A DNA stretch of 64,000 bases from the NCBI RefSeq assembly GCF_003660265.1, contig NZ_QXQP01000005.1:29159-93158 (forward strand). Direction: 5' to 3'. The stretch's first letter is position 1. The number at the start of each line of letters is the position of its first letter. The stretch comes from Helicobacter mehlei (lineage in GTDB: Bacteria; Campylobacterota; Campylobacteria; Campylobacterales; Helicobacteraceae). Positions 28,266-36,215 of this stretch are shown piece after piece. A program made the translations under genes and the position numbers. The notes beneath the pieces are model-generated. The model saw nothing but the letters and a program-made list of their open reading frames with translations, ran no database searches and was not told where the DNA came from.

Positions 28266-29249
28266 ATTTACCAGAAAGATTTAGAAGCCTATTTGAAGCG
28301 TGCCACCCCTAGGGCGGCTCTGTTATATGGGGAGTGGGCGTTTTATATCGAATACTACGCCCGCAAAATTGCTAAGGCTTACAGCCAAGCCCAAAAAAGC
28401 CAGTTTGATTTTGGGGATTATCGTTTCCAAGAAGTCTTGGAGGTCTTAAGCCAAGACTCCTTGTTTGCAACCGGGAATCTGGTGTGCCTGAGATTGGATA
28501 AAAAATTAGGGGCTAAAGAAATTCGTGCCCTCCTAGATACCCTAGCCTTGCACCCTAGAAATGCTTTGATCATCGAGTTCTACCAAGCCAAGGACAAGAG
28601 CACCTATGCCCAAGATTTTAAGCAATTTGCTACACAATTCAAACACCCCAAGCTAGGCGATCACATCATCGATGTGCGTTTTTTTATGCCCAATTTAGAC
28701 ACCCTTTTAGAACTCTTGCAAGAAAAGGTGCATGCTTTGGGCTTGATTATTGACACGCAGGCTTTGCTCTTGCTCTTAGAGGTGCAAAATAACGATGTGC
28801 GGATCATCTACCAAGACTTAGAAAAATTAGCTTTGCTAGATAAGCCCATAGGGATCACAGAGGTGCAAGAACATGTCTATGGACTGATGGGAGCAGAAAC
28901 CCAAGAACTCTTAGAAGCTTTGTTTGAAAAACCCAAAAAGGTCTTTGAAAGCTTTGCACGCTTGCAGGGGGTAGAGGAAATGGAACTCATTTGGGGATTG
29001 GAGCGTTATTTTTACCAACTCTTTTTGATCTTTGCCTATCTCAAGGGGCATAACAGCATGGACGCTAAGGAGATTTTAGGGTTCAACCCACCCCCAATGG
29101 TGCTCAAGCAACTTAGCCAGCGCGCCCAGCAGGTGCAGGATTATCAGGGAGTGTTTGGTGGCTTGCGCACATGGCATATTGCCAGCATGCAGGGGCAAAA
29201 AGATGCCGGGTGGCATTTTTTAATTAAAGTGCAAGATTATATCCGCTAG
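28266..29249 (+). CDS. holA: DNA polymerase III delta subunit (HolA-like), probable ATT start
   Basis: Clamp-loader subunit (about 327 residues) that opens the sliding clamp. Delta-type features are '[20 protein letters not shown]' near the N-terminus, followed by '[11 protein letters not shown]' and the helical C-terminal collar. Its place before rpsF-ssb-rpsR matches H. pylori. In-frame ATG is absent. An AAGGGGG ribosome-binding site (28253-28259) lies 6 bp before ATT at 28266, giving an N-terminus '[12 protein letters not shown]' that fits the family. The first conventional choice, TTG at 28293, would drop nine residues and has no good ribosome-binding site. Confidence 0.78.
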   Translation: MYQKDLEAYLKRATPRAALLYGEWAFYIEYYARKIAKAYSQAQKSQFDFGDYRFQEVLEVLSQDSLFATGNLVCLRLDKKLGAKEIRALLDTLALHPRNALIIEFYQAKDKSTYAQDFKQFATQFKHPKLGDHIIDVRFFMPNLDTLLELLQEKVHALGLIIDTQALLLLLEVQNNDVRIIYQDLEKLALLDKPIGITEVQEHVYGLMGAETQELLEALFEKPKKVFESFARLQGVEEMELIWGLERYFYQLFLIFAYLKGHNSMDAKEILGFNPPPMVLKQLSQRAQQVQDYQGVFGGLRTWHIASMQGQKDAGWHFLIKVQDYIR

Positions 29250-29267
29250 AATGGAGGATTAAGCCTT

Positions 29268-29292
29268 GCTCTTTTGTACCAACAAAAAGGGC
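29268..29292 (+). promoter_or_regulatory. Leader hairpin upstream of rpsF
   Basis: GCTCTTTTGT pairs with ACAAAAAGGGC (one bulged A, one G-U pair) around an ACCA loop, 19 bp before the rpsF ATG. GGAT/ATCC may extend the base. No T-run follows, so it is not a normal terminator. Leaders of rpsF operons often bind the S6:S18 complex; that motif was not recognised here. Confidence 0.4.
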
Positions 29293-29311
29293 ATTATCCA
29301 AAAGGAGAACT

Positions 29312-29725
29312 ATGAAACACTATGAGACAATGTTTATTCTCAAGCCCACCTTGGTAGAAGAGGAGATCAAAAACAAGCTTGTATTCTATCAAGATGTGAT
29401 TAACAAACAGGGAGGCGTAATTGAGGCGACTCTAGATATGGGGCATCGGCATTTAGCCTATGAGATCAAAAAACAAAAACGGGGCTATTATTTTGTGATC
29501 TATTTTAAAGCCCAGCCCAAGGCGGTTTTAGAGCTTGAGAGACTGTATCGGATCAATGAGGATGTGTTACGCTTTATCATCTTGAAATATGAGAGCAAAA
29601 AAGAGCAGAAGGCATGGCAAACCTTGGTAGATCGCACGCATAAAAAGCCTACTTATCAAAACAACACCTCCCATGAACAACCCAGCCATGCTGAATCGTC
29701 CAAGAATCAATCTTTAGATGTTTAA
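29312..29725 (+). CDS. rpsF: 30S ribosomal protein S6
   Basis: Small-subunit protein that pairs with S18 on the platform. The 137-residue protein opens '[14 protein letters not shown]', the S6 signature, and contains '[22 protein letters not shown]'-type core (short block '[13 protein letters not shown]'). The C-terminal ~35 residues are a polar tail, as in other epsilonproteobacteria. An AAAAGGAG ribosome-binding site precedes the ATG. The stop lies inside ssb (8-bp overlap). The order holA-rpsF-ssb-rpsR is conserved with H. pylori. Confidence 0.95.
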   Translation: MKHYETMFILKPTLVEEEIKNKLVFYQDVINKQGGVIEATLDMGHRHLAYEIKKQKRGYYFVIYFKAQPKAVLELERLYRINEDVLRFIILKYESKKEQKAWQTLVDRTHKKPTYQNNTSHEQPSHAESSKNQSLDV

Positions 29726-30170
29726 TAAGATCACGCTGGTGGGGCATTTGACGCGCGATGTAGAGTTGCGTCATACTCCCGGGGGCATGAGCGTGGGCAA
29801 AATAGGGATTGCCACAAACCATGTCTATAAACGCCAAGATGGGAGTAAAGCAGAGGAGACTTGTTTTATCGATGTGGATTTATTTGGGCGCACGGCGGAA
29901 GTGGCTGGCCAGTATCTTAACAAGGGCTCGAAGGTCTTGATTGAGGGGCGTTTGCGTTTGGATAGCTGGAACGATCAACAGGGCAATAAGCGTAGCAAGC
30001 ATGTTGTGGTGGCTGAAAATTTGGTCATGCTAGATAGCAAAAAAGAGAGTGGGGGGCAAATGGGAGCCCACAATCAGAGTTACCCAAGCACGTCCCAAAA
30101 GACTTATTCCAAAGGGAGCGTGCCTGAAAAAGTGCCCGAAATTGATGTCAATGATGATTTACCTTTTTAG
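29718..30170 (+). CDS. ssb: Single-stranded DNA-binding protein
   Basis: Homotetrameric SSB of 150 residues, which protects single-stranded DNA and recruits replication and repair proteins. The OB fold begins '[21 protein letters not shown]' (core '[14 protein letters not shown]'), with '[21 protein letters not shown]' following. The linker is Gln/Ser-rich and the C-terminal tip 'DVNDDLPF' is the acidic partner-binding tail. It overlaps rpsF by 8 bp and is followed 25 bp later by rpsR. Confidence 0.96.
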   Translation: MFNKITLVGHLTRDVELRHTPGGMSVGKIGIATNHVYKRQDGSKAEETCFIDVDLFGRTAEVAGQYLNKGSKVLIEGRLRLDSWNDQQGNKRSKHVVVAENLVMLDSKKESGGQMGAHNQSYPSTSQKTYSKGSVPEKVPEIDVNDDLPF

Positions 30171-30195
30171 GTCATAATAACAACGAGGAGAAGAC

Positions 30196-30453
30196 ATGGA
30201 GAGAAAAAAGTATGCGAAGCGTTATTGCAAATACACAGAGGCCAAGATCGAGTTTATCGACTACAAAGACTTGGATCTGCTTAAGCATTCGCTATCAGAA
30301 CGCTATAAAATCATGCCCCGCCGTTTGACGGGCAATAGCAAGAAGTGGCAGGAGAGGGTAGAGGTAGCTATTAAGCGCGCCCGACACATGGCGTTGATTC
30401 CCTATGTGGTGGATCGCAAGAAAGTTGTGGATAATCCCTTTAGGCTCGCCTAA
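30196..30453 (+). CDS. rpsR: 30S ribosomal protein S18
   Basis: An 85-residue basic protein with the S18 core '[21 protein letters not shown]', 'ILPRRLTG'-equivalent '[14 protein letters not shown]' and '[12 protein letters not shown]'. It binds with S6 to the 16S platform. A TAACGAGGAG ribosome-binding site precedes the ATG. It is the last gene of the rpsF-ssb-rpsR operon; the next gene starts 40 bp later with its own SD. Confidence 0.96.
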   Translation: MERKKYAKRYCKYTEAKIEFIDYKDLDLLKHSLSERYKIMPRRLTGNSKKWQERVEVAIKRARHMALIPYVVDRKKVVDNPFRLA

Positions 30454-30493
30454 AATTATCCTAGAAAAAATCTATCGTAACAAGGAGTGAGCG

Positions 30494-31018
30494 ATGCGTA
30501 TTAGTAAGTGGGTTTTGTTGGGTAGCCTCGCTGGGGCTTTGGTGGTTATTGGGTGTGGTGGTGAGCCTAAGTCTGGTGTGAGCAAGGAGAATAAGGCGTA
30601 TAGTGCCGAAACGAAGGGCGCACCTAAATGGACATTCGGAGATTTGAATGATGTTTCTAAGCACTACCCTAATTACTCGGGAGTGTTTTTAGGGCGTGGT
30701 GAGGAGGATATTGTAGGGGGTGTTAGTGGTGTGGATTATGCTACAGAACAGGCTACCATGAAAGCCCGTGCCAATTTAGCCAGCAATCTAAAATCACAGC
30801 TCCACAAAGAAGTGCAATCTCATGAAGCGCGGGAGGGGCAGTCTTTGAACAAAACAAGTAGCATTGACATCTCTCAGATGGTCGATAAAGAGCTTGTGGC
30901 GACCAAACAACTTGCGCGGTGGGTTGGCAAAGACCATGTGTGGGTGTTGGTAGGGCTAGATAATGGCATCGTGGATAAAATCCGCTCAGAAATGGGGATG
31001 GAACCGGGTAAAAAGTAG
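30494..31018 (+). CDS. lpp20: Lpp20 outer-membrane lipoprotein
   Basis: A 174-residue lipoprotein with lipobox 'VIGC' (Cys21) and the LPP20 fold. Residues follow the H. pylori antigen Lpp20: 'PKSGVSKENKAYS...TKGAPKW', 'YSGVFLGRGEEDI', 'ATMKARANLASNLKSQL' and 'WVGKDHVWVLVGLDNGIVDKI'. Lpp20 is a surface-associated, immunogenic lipoprotein of Helicobacter whose function is not established. It is first of three exported-protein genes with gaps of 3 bp or overlaps, apparently one operon. Confidence 0.93.
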   Translation: MRISKWVLLGSLAGALVVIGCGGEPKSGVSKENKAYSAETKGAPKWTFGDLNDVSKHYPNYSGVFLGRGEEDIVGGVSGVDYATEQATMKARANLASNLKSQLHKEVQSHEAREGQSLNKTSSIDISQMVDKELVATKQLARWVGKDHVWVLVGLDNGIVDKIRSEMGMEPGKK

Positions 31019-31021
31019 GCT

Positions 31022-31534
31022 GTGTTGAAGCCTTTGAGGCTGTTGGGGGGCTTTTTGTGCAGTGTTTTCTGCGCCTGTTTGGTGGATGCGCGCACTCCTA
31101 AGTGGGTTAGGCATTGCGATGAGGGTGCTCAAGTCCATCAAGGTCGGGTGGTGGCATGCGGTGTTGGAGACATCTTAGATGGGGATGTGGCTTATGCCGT
31201 TAGCATTGCTAGCGCGAGGGCTAAAGATAAATTGGCAGACTTTTCGCTTAAGAGCCAACAGCCCGCTTTGAGCGGGAAGTTCCATGTGGAGATTCGCAAC
31301 ACCAAGCTAGATGCTAGGTGGGTGGGTCAAGGACAAACTTATGTCTTGCTCAGCATGGATTTAGAGGAGAACAAACAGGCTAAGATCACGCAAGAGCCAG
31401 AGACGGTGGACGATCTTGATAAACAAAGGGATCTTGCTCCCAAGGGTGTAGGGGTTTCTGAGACTCCTAAGAATACCGAAAAGATCGAACAAAAAGAGCA
31501 ACCAAAACAGCAAAAACATGAGGGAGAAGAGTGA
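31022..31534 (+). CDS. Exported LPP20-like protein
   Basis: A 170-residue protein with a signal peptide ('LRLLGGFLCSVFCACLVDA'). The body resembles a divergent LPP20 domain: 'TPKWVRHCDEG', 'YAVSIASARAKDKLADFSLKS' and 'ARWVGQGQTYVLLSMDLEE', the same order of elements as in Lpp20 just upstream. There is no clear lipobox, although Cys residues occur in the signal region. The C-terminal 45 residues are Lys/Glu/Gln-rich. It starts at GTG, 3 bp after the lpp20 stop; a TTG one codon later is equally possible. Probably a paralogue of lpp20. Confidence 0.7.
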   Translation: MLKPLRLLGGFLCSVFCACLVDARTPKWVRHCDEGAQVHQGRVVACGVGDILDGDVAYAVSIASARAKDKLADFSLKSQQPALSGKFHVEIRNTKLDARWVGQGQTYVLLSMDLEENKQAKITQEPETVDDLDKQRDLAPKGVGVSETPKNTEKIEQKEQPKQQKHEGEE

Positions 31535-32181
31535 AGATGACGCAGGATTTAAAAAAGGGTTTGAATAAAAAAGTATGGGCTTCTTGTATAGTGGGTGCGC
31601 TCATCTTGGCTGGTTGTGGGCAAGAGGTGAGCTATGTCTCCCAAAAGGATCAAGATTCTAAAAAGTATGCCACTGCTGGGCTGGATTACCAAGATATTGA
31701 ATACGCCGCCAAGACAGCCGTTCAGTCCATGTTAGCTAGTGGGGAAATGCAAGAGCTTAAAGGTAAGCAGGTTATTGCCGTGTCTGATGTCTTGAATGAC
31801 ACCATGCAACACTTTGATACCGAGCAACTCACCCAAATGGTGATCCAAACTTTAACCGATCAAGTTAAAGGCAAGTTTTATGTAACCAAAGCCATTGCTG
31901 GTAGTGGAGGTAGTGCCGATCACATGATTGGCAAGGTTAGACAACTCCGCGACGATGAGGAATTTAACCAAGAGACCACCCAAGAAAAGGGCACACTCAG
32001 AGCTCCCGATCTCTCTTTGTCTGGCAAGGTGAGCCAAAGAAACGCCCGCGTGAGTTCTAGCAAACAACGCATTGACTATATCTTTATCTTGACCATCACG
32101 AGCATTAAGAGCGGTTTGGTGGTGTGGAGTAGAGAATTCCCCATTGTCAAGCTAGGGAGCAATAAATCAGTCTCGTGGTAG
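31531..32181 (+). CDS. LpoB-like lipoprotein
   Basis: A 216-residue lipoprotein with lipobox 'LAGC' (Cys29) after an extended N-region. The mature part matches the LpoB (penicillin-binding-protein activator) fold: 'IAVSDVLNDTMQHFDTEQLTQMVIQTLTD', 'LSGKVSQRN' and 'YIFILTITSIKSGLVVWSREFPIVK', i.e. strand patterns 'GxI..r' and 'l.l.di.tG.ivW'. In enterobacteria LpoB stimulates PBP1B; here that role is only inferred. It overlaps the preceding gene by 4 bp (ATGA type) and converges with ung with a 15-bp overlap. Confidence 0.75.
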   Translation: MKMTQDLKKGLNKKVWASCIVGALILAGCGQEVSYVSQKDQDSKKYATAGLDYQDIEYAAKTAVQSMLASGEMQELKGKQVIAVSDVLNDTMQHFDTEQLTQMVIQTLTDQVKGKFYVTKAIAGSGGSADHMIGKVRQLRDDEEFNQETTQEKGTLRAPDLSLSGKVSQRNARVSSSKQRIDYIFILTITSIKSGLVVWSREFPIVKLGSNKSVSW

Positions 32182-32913
32182 GGGGTCTGGTGCCCACTCC
32201 ATCGGGATATTTTGGGCTTGCAAAAACTCTTGAGCCTTGTTAAAAACCCCACTACCTAAAAACAGGGGGGGGCGTGTTTGAGCGAGCGGGCTTGGGTGGG
32301 GAGCTGATAAAACCAAGTGCTGGGGATTAGGGCTTAAAAGCTTGATTTTTTCTTGTGCTACTTTACCCAAGAACATGAAAACTAGAGGGCGTTGCAAGGT
32401 GGAAAGTTGCCTTAAAACTTGGTCGGTAAAGGTCTCCCAACCTAAAGATTCATGAGACTTGGGTTTGTTTTTCTCCACGCTTAAAATCGCATTGAGCAGT
32501 AAGACACCCTGCCTAGCCCAACCTTGCAAGTTGCCATGGAGGCTGGGTGTAATATTTAAACTTGAGAATAATTCCTTATAAATATTTTGCAAACTCTTAG
32601 GGATGGGGGCAACTCTTGGCACGCTGAAGCTCAAACCCATAGCCAAAGGATATTCTTGGTCTTGGTGCATAAAAGTTCCCGGGTAAGGGTCTTGACCTAA
32701 TAAAATGGTGTGTAAACACTCTAGGGGAGTGCATTCAAATGCCTTAAAAAGCTCGGTTGGCAAGGGAAAAACCCGCGTGTGTTTCATTTGAGCGATTTTA
32801 AGACTTTGCATGTAGTTTTGATTGAGCGTTTTAAACTCTGGAGTACTCACAATGGGCATGAGCAAATCGCACCATGCACTCTTTTTAAGACGCTCCAAGA
32901 TGTGGAAGAGCAT
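32167..32913 (-). CDS. ung: Uracil-DNA glycosylase
   Basis: Family-1 UDG (248 residues) that removes uracil from DNA. Motifs are 'ILLGQDPYPGTF' with catalytic Asp (the usual GQDPYH has Pro for His here), 'GVLLLNAILSVEKNKPKSHESLGWETFTD', 'VFMFLGKVAQEK' and the DNA-intercalation loop 'HPSPLAQTR' with its His. A few extra residues sit after GQDPYPG compared with E. coli. It is encoded alone on the minus strand among exported-protein genes. A C8/G8 tract occurs in the coding sequence at 32265-32272. Confidence 0.93.
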   Translation of the reverse strand: MLFHILERLKKSAWCDLLMPIVSTPEFKTLNQNYMQSLKIAQMKHTRVFPLPTELFKAFECTPLECLHTILLGQDPYPGTFMHQDQEYPLAMGLSFSVPRVAPIPKSLQNIYKELFSSLNITPSLHGNLQGWARQGVLLLNAILSVEKNKPKSHESLGWETFTDQVLRQLSTLQRPLVFMFLGKVAQEKIKLLSPNPQHLVLSAPHPSPLAQTRPPLFLGSGVFNKAQEFLQAQNIPMEWAPDPLPRD

Positions 32914-33058
32914 GCCAGCAACCTTATACGAACTAAGTCTTTATACCGATTATAGCGTAGTTTAGTTAGATTGGCGGGGGACACACCATTTTGAAGCACT
33001 ACATAAGGATTTTTGTTTAAATATCAGATCGTCTTTATCATCATTTTTAGGGTTTTTG

Positions 33059-33067
33059 TGTTAAAAT
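33059..33067 (+). promoter_or_regulatory. Extended -10 promoter of the FlgP-like operon
   Basis: TG-T-TAAAAT lies 35 bp before the ATG of the next gene. Upstream is A/T-rich, with no clear -35, as is usual for Helicobacter vegetative promoters. Confidence 0.5.
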
Positions 33068-33101
33068 GAAGTGCTAGATTTATGAATAGAAGGGTTATAA
33101 G

Positions 33102-33788
33102 ATGAAAAAAGCTGGCTTGGAGTTGGATCGGAGCGTAAGAACTAAAGGGCTCACACCTCTCTCTTTGTCCTTGTTGTCCTTGGGTTTGGTTGTGGGGATT
33201 GCCGGGTGTGGTTGGTTTAAAAGACCGGCCACCCAGTTGATTCCCCCCTCAGCCACCGGGTTGCAAGCCCCCATTTACCCGCCCACGACTTTTAACAACC
33301 GCCCTATGGCTACAAGACCCCCAGTAACGCTTCCACAGCCCCAAGTTGCCCAACCGACGACGCGCTTTGAAAATCCCGCCCAAAATGTTACACCCAATGT
33401 CGCCTCTAATAACGGTGCGGTAGGAGCAATTCCCAACACACCCATTCTCACGCCTACCAATGTAATTGAGATTAGCGCGGTGGGCATGGGTGTGGCCCCT
33501 GAATCCACGGTTTCGCCCTCCCAAGCCCTAGCCCTAGCCAAGAGAGCGGCCATTGTCGATGGTTACCGCCAATTGGGCGAAAAGATGTATGGGATTCGCG
33601 TCAATGCTACCGACACGGTGAAAGATATGATCTTGCAGAACTCTGTCATCAAAACCCGCGTGAATGCCTTGATCCGTAATGCCGAGATCACAGAGACCAT
33701 TTATAAAGATGGGTTGTGTCAAGTGAGCATGGAGCTTAGATTAGATGGGCGCATTTGGTATAATGTCTTCAATAGTGCTAGAGGATAA
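33102..33788 (+). CDS. FlgP-like outer-membrane lipoprotein (LPP20 domain)
   Basis: A 228-residue lipoprotein with a long N-region and lipobox 'IAGC' (Cys36). A Pro/Thr/Asn-rich linker (~45-115) leads to an LPP20-type domain with 'ALALAKRAAIVDGYRQLGEKMYGIRVNATDTVKDMI'-like sequence (core 'AKRAAIVDGYRQLGEKMYG') and 'GLCQVSMELRLDG'. This matches FlgP of Campylobacter, which builds the basal disk around the flagellar motor in the outer membrane. Position before a small lipoprotein gene and a FadL porin gene matches H. pylori. The flagellar role is inferred. Confidence 0.72.
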   Translation: MKKAGLELDRSVRTKGLTPLSLSLLSLGLVVGIAGCGWFKRPATQLIPPSATGLQAPIYPPTTFNNRPMATRPPVTLPQPQVAQPTTRFENPAQNVTPNVASNNGAVGAIPNTPILTPTNVIEISAVGMGVAPESTVSPSQALALAKRAAIVDGYRQLGEKMYGIRVNATDTVKDMILQNSVIKTRVNALIRNAEITETIYKDGLCQVSMELRLDGRIWYNVFNSARG

Positions 33789-33807
33789 TGGAATCGCGTA
33801 GTTTCTG

Positions 33808-34422
33808 ATGTCTTGGCGTGGGTTGTGGGCTCTTGTGCTCTTGGGTTTGTTTTTGAGTGCTTGCCACAAGCAACCGCACGCCAAGCAACCGCACGCCAAG
33901 TCCAAATCCCATAAGTCCCACAAGTCCAAGAAGCACAAAAGCCTCTTTATTAAGAAGAGTGCCACCCAGCGTGCTCAAGAGGAACAAGCCAAACTCAATC
34001 AAGAGATTGACAAATTCCGCCTGATTTATATTTATACGCCCATGTTACGCTACTATGACTATGGTTCCATCGAAAAGACAAAAGAGGGTGAGATTGAGAT
34101 GGTGCTTTACAAACTAGGCCAACGCTTTGGCGATATTTTAATCAAAAAAAACTATGTTTGTTTTTCGGGCACTTGTTCGGCTAAATGGAGTGTAGCGCGG
34201 GATATGTTTGGGAAAGTCAGTTATGGCGATCTCTTTGATGATATTGTGCTGGGGCGTGATATTTTCATGGGGATGGGTAAGCGTTTGGAACCCAATGGGG
34301 ATTTGATTCAGCGCTTTGTGGAAAATGGGGAGTTGATTTATTATGAGCGCAATGCGGATAGAACCTTGTTCCAAAACATGACAACCGGCATTGCCATCTC
34401 GATCCAGCGTTACCACCCCTAG
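33808..34422 (+). CDS. Lipoprotein of unknown function with Lys/His-rich linker
   Basis: A 204-residue predicted lipoprotein with lipobox 'LSAC' (Cys19). Residues ~20-50 are a Lys/His/Ser-rich tether containing two identical 15-bp repeats. The remainder ('FRLIYIYTPMLRYYDYGSIEK', 'YVCFSGTCSAKWSVARDMF' with a Cys pair) is a conserved Helicobacter domain that I do not recognise beyond synteny. It lies 19 bp after the FlgP-like gene and 9 bp before the porin gene, so it probably belongs to the same operon. Confidence 0.72.
   Translation: MSWRGLWALVLLGLFLSACHKQPHAKQPHAKSKSHKSHKSKKHKSLFIKKSATQRAQEEQAKLNQEIDKFRLIYIYTPMLRYYDYGSIEKTKEGEIEMVLYKLGQRFGDILIKKNYVCFSGTCSAKWSVARDMFGKVSYGDLFDDIVLGRDIFMGMGKRLEPNGDLIQRFVENGELIYYERNADRTLFQNMTTGIAISIQRYHP
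33868..33897 (+). repeat. Two tandem 15-bp repeats in a lipoprotein linker
   Basis: AAGCAACCGCACGCC occurs twice in direct succession and starts a third time, encoding 'KQPHA' twice. It is in frame, so changes in copy number would alter tether length without frameshift. Confidence 0.85.
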
Positions 34423-34431
34423 GGACATATT

Positions 34432-36156
34432 TTGAGAGTCTATCTTATTTTACTAGCTTTGGTGTCGGGTTGTCTTAGGGGCAATGGGTTTAAAATCTCT
34501 GAGCAAAGCTTGAATGGCACAGCTCTAGGTTCAGCCTACATTGCCGGGGCGCGTGGGGCAGATTCTAGCTATTATAACCCGGCTAACATGGGCTTTAATA
34601 ATGATTGGGGAGAGAATCAAAGTGAATTTGAAGTTACCAGCACGGTGATCAATATCCCCGCCTTTAAGTTCATGGTTCCTAGCACCAATCAGGGACTTTA
34701 TTCGGTTACAAGTCTTAAAATTGACAAATCTAAAGAAAATATGCTTGCCATTGTCAATGCTCTAGGTTTAGGGAGTTTGGCTTCAGACATAGGTAAAACT
34801 CTAATCACTGGTGGATTGAAGACGGTGATGAATTTGGTTCAAAGTCTGCAAAATCTCACCAATCAAAAAGTTACCACCGTGGCTTCTGTACCCGATGCGC
34901 AAGTGGTGAGTGGTTGGACGGGCACGACTAATTTTATTTTGCCCAAATTCTTTTATAAAACCCGCACACATAATGGCTTTACCTTTGGAGGGAGTTTTAC
35001 CGCCCCCTCAGGACTGGGCATGAAATGGCATGGCTTGGGCGGGGAGTTCTTGCAAAATGTCTTCATTATGATGGTGGAATTAGCCCCTAGTGTGAGTTAT
35101 ACGCTGGGTAATCGCTTTTCAATTGGGGTTTCAGGGCGGGGACTCTATGCAACCGGGAGTTTTGATAACACCGTTTATGTGCCCTTGCACGGGGCTTCTG
35201 TGCTCACTGGAGATCAGATCTTAGGTCTACCCAATAATGTCTTTAGCCAACAGGTGCCCTCAAGCATGCGCGCACAACTCGCTGGCATTGGTGATAAAGC
35301 TGCGGCTAACTGCAAAGCCAACATGGACCAGAACTCGCCACAATGTCAGGTTTTCTATAATCAACTTAAAAATGTGATGAAAAATAGTGGCTTGCAGGAG
35401 GCGATATCTGATCTCTACGGGACTTCTAAGGTCGTGCAACAAAGTAATGGGAGCTCTTGGGGTGGGGGGTATAAATTGGCTGCGAGCATGCGTGTGTTTA
35501 ATAATGGCATGTTCTCTATGGTCTATACCAGCAGTGTTACTTTCAATATGCGGGGCAATCTGACGGCCCTAACCCAGCTAGGACCTAGTTTGGGGAATGT
35601 GCTCACTAAGGGGCATTTGAATATCAATGTGTCTTTACCCGAGGTCCTCAACATCGCCTATGCACACGAGTTTTTTAAAAACCGCTTGCGTGTGGAGGGT
35701 GTGTATGAGCGCACTTTTTGGTCTCAGGGTAATAAATTCTTGGTTACCCCAGACTTTGCTAATGCGAGTTATCAAGGCATTGGGGGCACGGTGCAGTTTT
35801 TGAGTGCAGCGACTTTAAAAAAGATGGTGGGATTGGCTGATTTTAGCGGGGTGATGAATATGGGGGCGGGCTGGCGAGACACCAACACCTTTCGAATCGG
35901 GACGACTTATATGGGTCGGAGTCTGCGCCTAATGGGTGCTCTAGCCTACGATCAAGCCCCTAGCCCCCAAGATGCGGTTGGTATCCCTGATTCTGATGGC
36001 TACACCATCGCTTTTGGAGCTAAATACAACTTTAGAGGCTTTGATATTGGCTGGGGGGGGACCTTCACTTTTAAGAGCAACCGCAATAGTTATTACCAAT
36101 CAAATGATATAGGCCAATTACGGATTTTCTCAGCTTCTTTGGGTTATCGGTGGTAG
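34432..36156 (+). CDS. FadL/OmpP1-family outer-membrane transport protein
   Basis: A 574-residue beta-barrel related to FadL and aromatic-hydrocarbon transporters, which take up hydrophobic molecules. It starts at TTG, followed by a signal peptide ('YLILLALVSGCLRG'). The mature N-terminus 'NGFKISEQSLNGTALGSAY' and 'GADSSYYNPANM' are the FadL hatch signature. The C-terminus 'LRIFSASLGYRW' ends in an aromatic residue, as expected. A run of eight G (36053-36060) sits in the codons 'WGG' near the C-terminus. It is third gene of the FlgP-like operon, as in H. pylori. Confidence 0.9.
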   Translation: MRVYLILLALVSGCLRGNGFKISEQSLNGTALGSAYIAGARGADSSYYNPANMGFNNDWGENQSEFEVTSTVINIPAFKFMVPSTNQGLYSVTSLKIDKSKENMLAIVNALGLGSLASDIGKTLITGGLKTVMNLVQSLQNLTNQKVTTVASVPDAQVVSGWTGTTNFILPKFFYKTRTHNGFTFGGSFTAPSGLGMKWHGLGGEFLQNVFIMMVELAPSVSYTLGNRFSIGVSGRGLYATGSFDNTVYVPLHGASVLTGDQILGLPNNVFSQQVPSSMRAQLAGIGDKAAANCKANMDQNSPQCQVFYNQLKNVMKNSGLQEAISDLYGTSKVVQQSNGSSWGGGYKLAASMRVFNNGMFSMVYTSSVTFNMRGNLTALTQLGPSLGNVLTKGHLNINVSLPEVLNIAYAHEFFKNRLRVEGVYERTFWSQGNKFLVTPDFANASYQGIGGTVQFLSAATLKKMVGLADFSGVMNMGAGWRDTNTFRIGTTYMGRSLRLMGALAYDQAPSPQDAVGIPDSDGYTIAFGAKYNFRGFDIGWGGTFTFKSNRNSYYQSNDIGQLRIFSASLGYRW

Positions 36157-36215
36157 TATTATTATCTCATTGCGCGCAACCCCCAATCGCGATTTAGGTG
36201 TTTAAAAGGAGCGCG

